The position numbers and the translations under genes were made by a program. A stretch of DNA of 64,000 nt, taken from NCBI GenBank assembly GCA_964036195.1, contig OZ038451.1:21903927-21967926 (forward strand), in the 5' to 3' direction. This DNA is from Sphaerolaimus hirsutus (Eukaryota; Nematoda; Chromadorea; Monhysterida; Sphaerolaimidae). The notes beneath the pieces were generated by a model, which saw only the letters and a program-made list of their open reading frames with translations, did no database searches and was not told the origin of the DNA. Below are positions 32,031 through 44,136 of this stretch, in pieces. The first letter of the stretch is position 1, and each line of letters starts with the position of its first letter.

Positions 32031-35000
32031 TCAAATAATCTCTTCCTTCACCAATTTCTGCCCTTTCACAGTGACACTTTTCATTTCTTCCTCCAAAATC
32101 CTGGTCACTTCATCCTCCCCAATACTCTGCTGCCTAATTCCCGCTCTCTCGTTATCCTTCAAAACCGCGTCCTCCCATTTCGCTGGCGCGGTGGCTTTTT
32201 CCGCGTGCGAAGTTCGAAACAGCTTGATTCTGATCGGATCCCAGTACAGGGCAGTGTGCGCGTGGATCAAACGCCACACGTAGGGCACGAAAAAGTCCTC
32301 AGTGTGCTCGTCCTCGACGTAGCGGAAGGTCATGTCGGGGAATTTCTGCGGGGATTCGATGTTTAGGGTGGGGTTTTAATGAGTTTTGATTAGAATTTTA
32401 CTTTTCAATGTCGGTGGGTTGTCAACTGGTTTTCATGTCAATTCAGATTTTAGTTGACAGGTCACAGGACAATTTTACAAGGACACATGCGGCATTAAAA
32501 TGCATGAATTAATATCGATACGTGCATTTGATCATGCTCCGCAAGTCGTCAACTAAAATGTGAATCGAAAACAGTCAGCCCAGTTGACATCCGATGTCAT
32601 TCTCAACTAGCATGTGTAGAGCCATATTTGAGATGAAGTCCTCAATACTCAAATTTTTTTGACGATAACTAGTAATGAAAAGCTCGACACATCGCCGGCC
32701 ATGTGGCATGAAACGGAAAAAATAAATGCTGAAAGAATCGAACCTTGAGTCTGTCAGTAGGCCACTGCAAGGCGCCCTTTTCGATGACATCCATGATTTC
32801 TTGTGCGGAACTGCCCTTTTCAAGTGCACTCACGCGATTGCCGAAGTGGTTTAGAACCTGAATGAATGATATTTTGAAAAGATATAGTTTTTTTAGGTTG
32901 AGAGATATTTAATTTCTTTAAACCAATCCGTTGTCTTCTAAAAATCGGCACTGTTGCGACATTTTTTCAAAGTGGCAGCTGAAATTTTCACATATTTAAC
33001 ATTGGGTATTTTGCAAAAACGTGCGCATTCCGCACACATCACAAATCACATTGGTGACTCTTTCCATAGTTCAAATGCCCACTAACCCCAAAATTTCTCC
33101 CAACCCCAAAATCGACTCACACTCAAACTCAAACCATCCCACCAACCATGAGCAAATTGGCGACCAAATCCTGAAACACGGCGTGGTCGACTAGCAGGTC
33201 GAACACGGCGCGCTTGTGCAACATGGCGTAGACCAGGGGCGCGTTGTGTCGCAGCTCCGCCGCCAGGCAGCGGTTGAGGATTTCCAGCAGAGTGCGAATA
33301 GCCTCCTCGAAAGCGCTCACGTCCGCTTGCTGGAAAGGTGGGGTTGCCGGGGGGTTTATTTTTCGAAAAAATTGGGGTTGCCCGGTTTTTCTCCCCCAAA
33401 AAGTGAGGTTGCCAGGTTTTTCCCAAAATGTGACCATAGGGAATTGTCCATGGCTTGTATTTATCCACGAACACTAAATAAATATAATTAACCGTCGAAT
33501 ATAAATGAGTATAGCCTGGTGTTCAGATGGTCGAAAAAAGTTTTTAAATAACCAACAAAATGCGCGAATACCAATTAAATTACATCAGCACACTGCATCT
33601 AAAGGTTACTACTGAAATTTCAACAAATCATTTCAACTTAATTTCAACAACAACAGCTTTGAAAGCATTTGAGTTTGCGAGAATGAGGTGTCCGTCAACT
33701 ACAGTTGACGGAGATAAAAAATTGACCCACTCAAGTAAACTCAAATGCGTCCGAAAGAGCTTCCAAAACCAATTGAGTTTCCAAAACCACTCAACAACCA
33801 CTCTGCGTAGGCAACAACAACCCCCCCACCAACCAGCACCCTCTCATTCCTCTCATCAGCGCCAGTCTCAATGGCCGCATGCAACAGCACCAATTGCCTC
33901 ACATAGCGCCTGCTCAGCAGCTCCAAAAGACCCACCAGGCGCTGGCACGCGGTCGCCGGCACCCGCCGCCAGTACGGCGCCATGTTCGACAACGTTGCCA
34001 AGGCGTTTGTGTGGAGGTAGCGATCCTGGGGGGTGAAAAGGGGGGGGGTGAAAGGGGGGGTGAAAGGGGGGGTGAAAGGGGGGGTTGAAGGATGTAAAAT
34101 GTGAATTGCGCATTGGGGTCGGAAAAAATCGATGTATGGGTCTTATATATTGTTGAACAGGATGACCCAATGAGCACTGCTTTGGAGCAGAAATTTCGGA
34201 AACTGGTAAATCAGCTTAGAACGCATTTGGGTTTACCGCAACGAGCCCGTCAACTAGTTTTGACGGAGATCGAAAATGACCCATTCAGGTAAGTAAATTT
34301 TTTCGGTAAAACATATTTAACAGTTTCGTTAATTTCGACCCAAAACCACTGTGTGCGACCCCTCATATATCGATTGTTGATATATCGATAAACGCACCCT
34401 CATTTTGACTATGTTGATCTGCACAGTTCGCACCAGTACCAATATCAATAGGCCGCCAAGTGATATTTGTGCAATTGGTCGCTCCCCCACCCAGCCGACG
34501 TTCTCTAAAGTCTGCAAATTTTCGAAATTTGAAATGAATAAAAACTCGTCAAAATCAATAAAACAAAAAAAATCCCACCGTTTCGTGGACCACCTTGCAA
34601 TAGAAATCGTCTTCACTGAGCATCAATAAAACAACGAGTGCCAAATATACATGGTGGTTGTGGCCAGTAAATGAAGAAGGGCTTCCCTCACTAGGGGGTT
34701 TTTGTCCCTCGTGTAAAACACGCAACACGGGGCCGACTAGCTCCTCTAGACTCACTCTGCGAAAGTTGGAATGCGGAATTGAAAAACCTGTTTTTCGACC
34801 TAAGTACCAGCAGCAGGGACGTACGCTACGGACGGACGTACGTTCACGGACCGGACATAAAAATGTGCCAGGAATGGCACTTTTGCGAAGCGATTTTCAA
34901 CCCACTTGGCAAAAATTATGCGCGCGAGCGCGCATTTCCGTTCGCACTCTATATATAATTCAAATTTTACTTTCCGGAGTGAAATAACCACTAAAAATGA

Positions 35001-38000
35001 CCCAGCAGTAGTGATGTAAAGGCACCGGGGCACCGGTGCCCCGGTGCTGGGCACCGAAGGGCACCAGCACCGGTGCTGGTGCGGTGCCATTGCAATCTTC
35101 AGGGGTGCCATGCCGGTGCCGGTGCCATTTTTTTCAGAATAGCACCGGTCAGGGACGTATCCAGGATTTTTGAGCGCGGGGGGGGGCTGCTTGTTTACGG
35201 GGGCCGGCGAACGGGGGGGGGCTCAGCCCCCCCCCCTAAAATTTTTCCCTATATAAAGGCGGAAAAGCGTTTTGGCGCTAGCGCCATACATAGGCGCCAC
35301 GCCATGGCGCTATTGGCGTTGGCGCCAGCGCCAGGAACCGCTTTATATGTATGGAAATATGCATACATATGCAGCGAAATTCGCAAAAATGTGTTCATTT
35401 CCAAGGATTTTGGTTTAAAGGGACCGATCCACTGAAAATACAGTGCATGGGGAAGAAATTGCGCGCTTGCGCGCAAAATTTTTCAGAAACATCGACAAAA
35501 ATATAGGAAAAGTTGCATTTTCCGGTACTTTTTAGGTCTCACCCCAGGAAGGGGGGGGGGCTGCAGCCCCCCCCCGCCCCCCCCCCTGGATACGTCCTTG
35601 GCACCGGTGCCGGTGCGGTGCCATTTTTTTGCCGGTGCCAAAGGTGCTAGCACCAGTAGGGTGGCAGACGGTACGGCCTTGCGGTAAATCGTACGGTACG
35701 GTAAATATTCTATTCTGCGGTAAATGGTACGGTACGGTAAATCTTCAATTTTGCGGTAAACGGTACGGTACGGTAAATCTGAAAAGTGCGGTATGCGGTA
35801 TGGTACGGTACGGACACGGTACGGTAAATTTTCGATTGTCAGAAATGTATCAATGCCGGACTAGGTACATGCTACTGTTACTTGATAAATTGACACCAAA
35901 TTCAATTACACAATTTGATCAATGGATGATATAAAAATACATCACCCACAATGTAGGGGCTCAATATATGGGCTTATTCAGGTGTAGAAGGAAGAAAAAT
36001 TGCTAAAAGTGGGTGGAAAATTGCTAAAGGTAGGTGAAATTCACACCTTAAGAGCATGTTGAAGCACATGGCTTGATTTTATAGACACAATATACTAATG
36101 TAAACCATGACTTAAAGCAACATTGCATGCAGAAATGGGAGGGCTTCATATCAGGAAAAAATTCATGTTGTGAAATTTGCGTGCTTGCGCGCAAAAAATT
36201 TCGGAACACCACATAAATTGTCATCAATAAATTGGCATATTTAAGGTCAATCTGAATAAAATTTACCGCATTTTCTGCGGTAAATGAGTGCGGTACGCGG
36301 TACGGTATGGTAAATTTTGGAAAATGCGGTACGCGGTACGGTACGGTAAATTTATAAAAGTGCGGTAAACGGTACGGTACGGTAAATTTCCCAAAAATGC
36401 GGTACGGTACGGTAAATTCTGCCACCCTAAGCAACAGGGCCAAAGTAAAAGGCACCGGGAAAGGCACCGGCCAAGGCTTCATGTGCTGTGCAATTTTGTC
36501 CATAGTATGTGCTTATTCATATTTAAAAAACAGTGATATATTTACCCAACCGTTTTTGCCTATTTTGTAAACCTCCCATCAAATAAATATACCTACTGTG
36601 AAATCCATTATACCCAATACGTGATCTGATGAGCGAATCTAAAATTTTGTTGAATTTTAAATCATTTTTATATTTTATATTTATCTTACTTTTTTGTTGA
36701 AAATTTGTTGTCAGTTTATGACAGAGATAGTTCCATTCTCAGTACAGCACGACTCCGATCAGTAGACAATAGTGGCTATGGACATTGTAGTGAATTAAAT
36801 ATTTTATCTTTTATTTGTAATCATTGTAATTGCTTCATAAAAGTGATTGCCATATCATTCTGATCATTTTAAGTGCTCAACCATCAAAATCGGTTGAAAA
36901 TTCATGGAAATATGCACTTCCAAAGGTGAGACCACTGAGAAACTGCCCGATATTTACTTCAGAAATTCCAGCCCGGTGCGGTGCCTTTCGGTGCTAGCAC
37001 CGGCAACCCGCCGGTGCCCTTCGGTGCCGGTGCCATTTTTTCCAAAAGGCACCGGTGCCGGTGCGGTGCGGTGCCATTTTCTGGCCGGTGCCCCAGGGTG
37101 CCAGGTGCCCTTTTCTTGCGTTGGCAAAGGTGCCGGTGCGGTGCGGTGCCATTTGTCCCGGTGCATTTAACATCACTACCCAGCAGCTGTGGGCAACAAT
37201 CACCGCATGGCAACCACGGCGCACGCGCGCGCGCCAATGCATGAGCGGCTGCCTGGCTCGCGCCCGACTGGCGCCAGTTGTTTTGTGCGGACGCGTGCTA
37301 CTAGCGTTCCAAATATCCCTGGAGTTTATTTTGATTTATTTTTTAATATAGCTGTGTTTGAATATCACATAAACAACAAATAATATAAAAATTAGTATAT
37401 TTATGTATATTTACTCCAGGTTTAACCGGAGAGATATAATTATATTTATGTTATGAAAAGAACATAAACAAATCTGATTTATTTTTATGCCTATTTTCGT
37501 TAGTTTTTTTTCCAGAGATTTGATTATTTTTTGATTATTAATTATTAATTTAATATTTTTTATTTTTTCTTAGAGCGATTTTCTGAGATACTATTAAATT
37601 ATATTTTCTGAAGTCATTTTCGGAACACTAGTCGCTGCACTCTGTAGAATGTAGACACGCGCAGCACCGGCATGCGCGCGCTTGTGCCGCGGTTGCCATG
37701 CGGTGTTTGTTGCCATGCGGTTATTCGCCCTAAAAATGGCCTCAACACAGTGCCCGGTAGCATAAATTTAGGCCCAAACAAGTGCTTTATAATGCACGTT
37801 GGCGCTGGCGCCAACGCCAATAGGGATATGGCGCTGGCGCCAATGAATGGCGCCAGCGCCAAGGCCCCATTACGCTACTATAGGAACAAATTTTAGGCCT
37901 CGTTCGCGGGGCTCCGTATACAATCCGCCCCCCCCGCTCAAAAATCCTGCGTACGTCCCTGACCAGCAGGTAGGGTTCGAACTATTTTTGAGCAACAATT

Positions 38001-41000
38001 TAAAACAAAATTGATTTTCATTTTTACTGTTATCTCACTCCAACTCTACTACTGAATTGTAAAATTTTCACATTTAGCAACACTTTTTTCGTTATCTCCC
38101 ACTCTACAGCCAAAATCTAACTCAAATATATAGAGTAAAGTGGTCCGTCACACCCCAATACCACTTTTTCTAGCACTTTAAAGTATCCCTCAAACACCTT
38201 CCATCCAGATCTAACCCACACCCACCCACCTAGACAGCACATAGGTCCTATAAGGTTGATTCGAATGAAGCAGCATGTACAGCAACAACATGGCCGGCTC
38301 CCTGCACACGCAGGCGCACAGGCGGCTGTACAGCGCCGCGTAGTCCAGCTTGAAGGTGGCCACGCTGTGGGTGCCCACCCCCGTCACTGAGGAGGTCTCT
38401 GTGGGGTGTGGGGGGGGGGGGTGTTTAAGGCGGCGATTAAGGGTAGGGTTGGGTCGATTTTTTCTCATATGAATATCGATGAAGAAAATTTTGAAAAAAT
38501 GAAATATCGACTATTTCTTCATAGCGAACATCGACGATTTTTAGATGTTGAATATCGATATCGACGGTCAATATCGATATCCAATATAGTTTCACAAAAA
38601 AGTGATATCGTGCGAACCCTAACTGCAGCACTCAATGTGTACAATAAATTTTTTTAAATGATGTAATGATAATGAAATTGGGGGCACTTGCCTTGTGAAT
38701 TTTGAAAGCTGGCAAGGGCTTCTCTGTATGGATTGCGACGGCCGATCGCGTTTTTTTCGTTGCCTGTAAGATAAATCGTTTTATGGAAGATAATGGTAAC
38801 CAAAATTGATATTTATGCATTTACACGTAAATATTTACATAATTAGGTATATTTAACCTGTAAAATTCATTATAAAATTAGCCATTTTCTTTGCGTTTAC
38901 ACAGTATGCATGTTACCACATTTCCACCCGATAAATATGTATCATTGAACAAAAAATCCTTAGGATTTCGATAGCTGGTGTTTTTAGAGGCTGCCTCCCC
39001 CAAGCCGCCACGCCCCCCTCCAACCCCCCATACTGGACCTCTGCAGTCCCATGACGACCCAGTGCTCAAGTACGGGGCCGTACCTAGGTAAGCATCGGGT
39101 CTACATTGGCACCGGATATCGCTACTTGCGCACCGGGTAAACTTGTGCATCGGGTTCTAGCCGCCGCCACGCATACTGGACGCTTAATGATATCGTAAAA
39201 AGAAAAACGTTAGTGTACAATTATGGTTTGTCCAGCAGGGAAAACCCAGGATTTTCGAACGCGCCCCCAAATTTGGCGCTGCAATAACGGAACAGAGTCA
39301 CTGAGCTGGCGCATAAAATTTAAAAAAACACGCACCATGTTGAACCTTCTGCGGCGCGTAGCAACCGAGACAAACGACCAATAAAAGGCAGTAATTTCCG
39401 AAAGAATCGTCACACATAGCGCCATCATCGCTGCTCTTTTCTAGATCATCGTCCCCAGCGACAACTGCGGCGCCCCATTCCAAGGCACTCCAGACTGATG
39501 AAGCCACGCCTGGGGGGGGGGGTGTGATAGCAAAAATAGGTTTGTGTACACACAAAAAAACAACAACATAATATTGACAGAAAGGTGTAAATTAAAGAGT
39601 AGTCTCGTGGCTGCACACTTTTCGATGAAACCACACATGAATAAAAAACTCGATAAAAATGATTATTTTTTCATCCCCTTCCATTGCCCTCTCTACAGCC
39701 ATTTTGTGCACATTTTCCACGTGACTTTATTCAGCAAAATACGGTAACGCTCTTTATGTAGCTTGCAGCCCGATCACTATAACAAAAGCAAATGCCATCA
39801 AACCTAAAACTAGACTGCCTCGAGTAGCTTCACTGTCTATCCTTTCTCTGACAGCTCCGCTGCTTGAATCGCCGTGTATGATGAAATTATGCAGCAGAAT
39901 TTTGGCCAGCAAAGGGGCGTGGATGGAGCTGTACAAAAAAAGTCCATCCTTAAATTTGAAACTTTATGAAAAAAAGTTTCATTCACCAACTCACCATTTT
40001 CCGGCCATGAGGTAATGTAGTATTCTGGACGAAGTGAATGCGCGTTCTCTGTGCAATTGTCGACTGAGCAGAACGATGAGACACTTTACAGCCTCCATGT
40101 GCAATGATGCAGCGTCGCCGCTAAAGGGAGAAATTGGCGTCAATTGAGCGAGTGGAGAACTAAAAATTAATTTTGAAGTTAGGAGTGAAAGTTGAAAGAG
40201 AAATAAATTTAGAAGTGAACTGGCAAGTAAAAACTCAAAAACGTTTTAACATTTTCTTGTCGCTTGCCATATTTGTCTTTTATATTTTTACTTGACATTT
40301 CACTTCTCCCTTATAAATTTAGCTTTCATTTAGTTTTTTACTTGTCTTTTCATTTATAAATTTACTTTTCTTTTAACTTTTTACTTCTCACTCAAATTTT
40401 TATAATTCTCTAGTTGTGGAATTAACACTCCATGATGATAATTAACAAAAGCGTAGGAGACAGGCGCTTAATGATAGATTTTTTATCAATGGCGCCGTGG
40501 GGACGTTATTTTCTGGCATTTATCTCGACGGCGCTTTTCTTTCGCCACGGTTAATTGAGCAAATACACGAGATAAAATTTTAAAAAAATAAAGAACTCAC
40601 GTGTACGGTAAATCCACAATAATCTCAATCAAAGCGTTCAAAAATTCCTCGGCGGAATTCTCAAAATTGTCGTCACACTCACTTTTGACGGTCATTTCGC
40701 CATCACTGGACAAAACGGTTTTAGAAAACACGCGTATAAATTCCGTCTCTGTGAGTCGCTCTGTTAAGAATTTGGCACAGTGCCGAAGTATGAGTAGCGC
40801 ATTGCTCGTCTGCCACAGGAAGATTTTACTGAAAAATGTTTGAAAGGTTAGCCCTCGTGAATCAAGGCACATGCAAATTAAGAGCTACATTTGCAAAACA
40901 CGCTTTCCAATATTGAGGCTGTGCTGCAGTATTTACATTGGCGCCACACACGCTGGATGTCAACTGAATTTATTTCAACTAAATTTTGGTAAATTGTGTG

Positions 41001-43319
41001 ATTTCAACATATATTTATGTGGTATCTGATAGTGCATAGTTAATTTTATGTCGTCAGACTTAATTCTCATTGTTTTTGTTACGTGTGATGCTTCCAAAAA
41101 AATTATTTAGTTAACGTTCAGTTGACAAGAATTTGCGACGTCAACTAGCGTGTGGGCATTACTGAATTAGTAATTAGGGCATTACTGAATTGCATATGAC
41201 ATTAGCCTAGTAAAATATTTACAGCTTGGTGTCCGTATACCATTTACACACAAATAATATATTTGTTTTTTTAAGAGCATCACGTATAATGAGATATTGT
41301 CAGTGATAACCTCGTTCAACACATCCAAAATTTAGCATACCCATTTCATAATATGCTAACTAAATAAAATCCTGCTTAAAGCATGCAAACATCAGACACC
41401 CCGAACAAAAAAAATCAAGCAACTTACTCTTGGCACTGAATGGAAGTTTTCAATTCGGCAGCGCGGCGTAAAAACACACGCACCAAGGCAGCTACATTCC
41501 CAGTGGTAGACGTATTATACATAAGAGATTCGTAGATATCCATGGCGCCCTGTTCGAAGCGAGCAGATACTTGCCTGTGGGTTGTAGATAAATTTTCCCA
41601 TTGACATACAAAACGAAATGACTAAAACTGGGGGGACTAATTTTCCAATGTCAAACGTCAATTCTGCCAAAAATTTTAATGTCATGCAAAGTGTCAAAAA
41701 TAATGTAATAATGCCCTGTAAGTGGCAAACTGGCACTAAAATGTAAAATGTCATGCAGATAGTCATGGAAAATGTTCAGTAAATTAGAAAACTCGTTCGC
41801 CATTTTACATGGGAGATTCTACTTAAACCTATTGTGGAATCTCACATGCCCAAAGGTGAATTTCACATGCCCGAAGGCGAATTTCACATGTCCAAAGGTC
41901 AGGGGTCTCCAGGATTTGGCCCTCGCGGGGGCTGGATAGATAGCAAATCGCTCCTCCGGAGGGATAGATAGCTGGGAAATTTTTCTGGGGGGGGGGGCTG
42001 GGGGGGGGGGGCTTGGGGGGGGCTGGCGGGGGCACAATATATAGGCTTTTTCAAGGTTAAGAAGGCATAAAGGGGAAAAAATCGCTAATAATCAGTTAAA
42101 AGTATCCAAAAGTAGGTATAAAATGGCTAAAAATAGGTATATAACCATGTATATAGCCGGAAAGCACGATTTTGAGAGTGAAAAACTATAAAATGGTGCG
42201 AACATTAGTGACTTTGAGCGAAAATTGGGGCAAAATTTCTCAAAAACCACTCCAGATATATAGATAGCTGAGCGATTTCTTTGGGGGGGTCTTTTGGGGT
42301 AGTAGCCAAAAATTTTGCCTCGGGATAGATAGATAGCTGAGCGGCCTCCGGGATAGATAGATAGCTGGCTGATTTGGGGGGGGCAGCCCCCCCCAGCCCC
42401 CCCCCCTAGGAGACCCCTGCCAAAGGTGAATCTCACATGCCCAGCATGAAAAAAGCTTGAAATAATTATCAGTGCCTGATCCTTATCTATCTGTCTGTCA
42501 ATCTGCCTGGAAATACCCCCTTGTTAAACCCCCATCAAAATTCTCACTCTGAAAATATATACCCCGGGGGGTATTTCAAGGAAATACAGTAGATCAATTT
42601 TACTCAGCAGATTTTATAATCTGCGGTTGTTTACTCATTTTTGTTAAAAATTTACTTGTTATTGGCATTTTTGCATTTCTTGCATTGAATTTTTACAATG
42701 AATGTTTGTTGTGCTAAAACTTATTCTCACCTTTTTCTTAATGTGTTGTGTATTTACTGATATACTAACAACTGTATGTGCTCTTACTGCTTGAATCTAA
42801 TTAAATCAATTTTTATGTTATGGTTTTATTATACAAAGCAGCGACAAAATGCTGCAGAGATGGCATGGGCTGGGCTGGCATGAAAGATGCACGTTTGGCC
42901 ATGGGCATATATATTTCACGCTGGGCATGTAAGATTCACCTTTGGACATGTGAAATTCACCTTCTGGCATGTGAAATTCACCTTTCAGCATGTGAGATTC
43001 CACATTATGTTAAGGTCACCATGCGGCATGTGAGATTCCACAATATGTGCGATTCCACAATATGTTAGAATGACCACACGTTAGAATTTTACATGACCCT
43101 TGCCTCTGTGCATGCAGTTTCACATTTTACAGGGTCTAGGGGGTCTGGAACTGGCACCTGAGCGGTAAAAACGAACTTGTCTGTTTCATCGACGTGCCAA
43201 TTAAAAGCGATTAATTGATTCCAAAACGGGTCGTTATCGGTGATTGGTTGCAGACCGGCAAATCGTTTGAGCAGCGCATTTTCGCCGGCGCGCGTTTGAG
43301 CGCTTATTTGACCGCCCAT
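32031..43319 (-). CDS. DYM: Dymeclin, Golgi-associated protein, about 14 exons
   Basis: Dymeclin is a peripheral Golgi protein needed for organisation and traffic; the human gene is mutated in Dyggve-Melchior-Clausen disease. Exons (minus) are 43319-43158, ~41574-41428, 40828-40601, 40120-39995, ~39936-39785, ~39513-39340, ~38760-38693, ~38400-38237, ~34763-34580, ~34515-34390, ~34027-33850, ~33335-33150, ~32862-32745 and 32347-32031. Family matches in order are: ITDNDPFWNQLIAFNW; TTGNVAALVRVFLRR; KIFLWQTSNALLILRH; LHMEAVKCLIVLLS; IHAPLLAKILLHNFI; NPYREALASFQNSQ; MLLLYMLLHSN with YRTYVLSR; HHVYLALVVLLMLSEDD; ISLGGLLILVLVRT; YLHTNALATLSNMAP; LVYAMLHKRAVFDLL; and FFVPYVWRLIHAHTALYWDP. The start MGGQIS is an N-myristoylation-type sequence, as in vertebrate dymeclin. 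The exon 1 to 2 phase did not close, so a small exon may be missing. The exon 8 to 9 intron holds the nested element at 34.8-38.0 kb. Confidence 0.93.
32405..32630. mobile_element. A-family palindromic MITE in a DYM intron
   Basis: The ends are GTCAACTGGTTTTCATGTCA (left) and TCAACTAGCATGTGTAG (right). The interior TTTTAGTTGACAGG mirrors CGTCAACTAAAATGTGAA. Confidence 0.55.
34035..34087 (+). repeat. 14-bp G-rich tandem repeat
   Basis: Unit GGGGGGGTGAAAGG, about four copies, immediately upstream (on the minus strand) of the DYM exon encoding YLHTNALATL. On the transcript strand it forms a C-rich tract adjoining the acceptor. Confidence 0.85.
35150..35600. mobile_element. hAT-type element C3, nested in F
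   Basis: Perfect 8-bp duplications GCACCGGT (35142-35149 and 35601-35608) lie within F's own array. The TIR starts CAGGGACGTATCCAGGATTT. It has GGCGCC motifs and the palindrome TGCGCGCTTGCGCGCA at 35460-35475. Confidence 0.92.
35656..36429. mobile_element. hAT-type element T (GGTACGGTAAAT arrays), nested in F
   Basis: Flanks AGCACCAG and AGCAACAG (7 of 8). The ends are TAGGGTGGCAGACGGTACGG and, inverted, TTCTGCCACCCTA. Both ends are arrays of GGTACGGTAAAT with GCGGTA spacers. The core carries TGCGTGCTTGCGCGCA at 36178-36193. Confidence 0.85.
38985..39165. repeat. Family Q repeat (CACCGGGT...ACTTGTGCA)
   Basis: Shares CCAACCCCCCATACTGGA, GTACGGGGCC, TCTACATTGGCACCGG and GGGTAAACTTGTGCA with the inverted segment at about 47690-47850. 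It lies in a DYM intron. Confidence 0.55.
40935..41160. mobile_element. A-family MITE in a DYM intron
   Basis: The left end is GGCGCCACACACGCTGGATG and the right end GACGTCAACTAGCGTGTGG. The right end is close to the inverted A-family terminus. Confidence 0.5.
41830..43080. mobile_element. Inverted-repeat element R with 22-bp CACATGCCC units
   Basis: The left arm repeats a unit close to CACATGCCCAAAGGTGAATT (41848-41900 and again 42420-42440). The right arm carries the same units inverted (CATGTGAAATTCACCTT, 42920-43060). Element I3 interrupts the left arm. R appears to interrupt a family B element (pieces at 41640-41820 and 43085-43157). Confidence 0.65.
41900..42419. mobile_element. hAT-type element I3 (GATA-repeat family)
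   Basis: The 520-bp element has perfect 8-bp duplications CCAAAGGT (41892-41899 and 42420-42427). The ends are CAGGGGTCTCCAGGATTTGG and, inverted, GGAGACCCCTG. The interior has GATAGATAGCTG, TCGCTCCTCCGGAGG and long G runs. Confidence 0.9.
43085..43157. mobile_element. Terminus of a family B element forming the DYM intron 1 donor
   Basis: On the minus strand the intron begins GTGCCAGTTCCAGACC and runs into CCCTGTAAAATGTG. Together with the preceding CAG this is the family B end CAGGTGCCAG. Compare CAGGTACCAGATCC at 31414 and CAGGTGTCATCC at about 29680. Confidence 0.5.
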
Positions 43320-44136
43320 TTTTGTGAACCACTGCACTCGGCACAATCCACCGTGTCAGTATTTGAAGTTTTTATACGGAATGACATAAAAGCTATGAAG
43401 TTAAACTTTGTCATGGACTGAAAATTTTCAATGAAAAATCTGTTTAGCAAAAGAGGCTTCTAAATGTTTTTTAAAATCTGTGTGTGTTTATTGAAAATAT
43501 TGATGTCATTTGGCTTATTATCATGATTCATATTTCACAGACGTATATCTACATTCTTTTCATATTTTCCATTTTCAAAATAATTTTGCAAAGAAAACCA
43601 TTTATGGTAACTTGGCTCACGTCCAAGTGTCCGGTTGCGTATTGTACGATTGAGGGTTAAAGCCCCTATTTTGCTCGAAATCTCTAACATTTGTTCAATT
43701 TTGCCAATTTTCACCTTCATTATAGCGATATCGTCTATAAAGTTTTATTTATTTATTTAAAGCTATTTTTGTCCAATTTTACTTAGATTTATAACGATTT
43801 CGAAATGGTTTGCCGGCTGCCAAGTTCGTGCGAAACGTCCTTCACGCATATGCAAATTACGAAAACGTTACGCAAGACGTGTTTACCGTGCTAAGAGGGT
43901 GCAGTTCGCAATTCGGGGGTAAAAATCGGTTGACACTTTCAGTGTGGTCTTATCTGGAAACTCAAATTATATGGCATTGTTCACGGCGATCAATCACAGT
44001 GGATGTTAGTTTGCACTTGTTTATCTTTGGATAATTGTCACTCGGAAGTTTTGGCAATCTGCCAATTTCAATCAACCTTCACTGAAAACGCCAAAATCAG
44101 CACATTTCAGGCGTTTCAACGTGCCGCAAGTGCTTA
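43320..44136. other. Region upstream of DYM
   Basis: Probably contains the DYM promoter. A 75-codon plus frame at 43810 (PAAKFVRNVLHAYANYEN) lies in the same frame as the one at 44137 but is separated by stops. No conserved domain was recognised. Confidence 0.3.

Larger units (their letters stand above)
35009..37178. mobile_element. hAT-type element F (GGTGCC/GGCACC arrays)
   Basis: Perfect 8-bp duplications CCC AGCAG (35001-35008 and 37179-37186). It starts TAGTGATGTAAAGGCACCGG and ends CGGTGCATTTAACATCACTA. Terminal arrays of GGTGCC and GGCACC are seen at 35020-35140, 35600-35650 and 36970-37160. The middle is occupied by elements C3 and T. Confidence 0.88.
34814..37961. mobile_element. 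hAT-type element C6, outer shell of a four-level nest
   Basis: Perfect 8-bp duplications ACCAGCAG flank it (34806-34813 and 37962-37969). The left end is CAGGGACGTACG and the right end the inverse CGTACGTCCCTG. Its own body includes the palindrome TGCGCGCGAGCGCGCA at 34919-34934 and GGCGCC motifs near 37800-37860. It is split by a family G repeat, which is split by element F, which contains C3 and T. It lies in a DYM intron. Confidence 0.88.

Noticed and set aside
36904..37383. Overlapping 80-98 codon frames with GAGAVRC or HRTAPAP repeats
   Set aside because: They arise from the GGTGCC array of element F and the adjoining G repeat. No domain and no codon bias.
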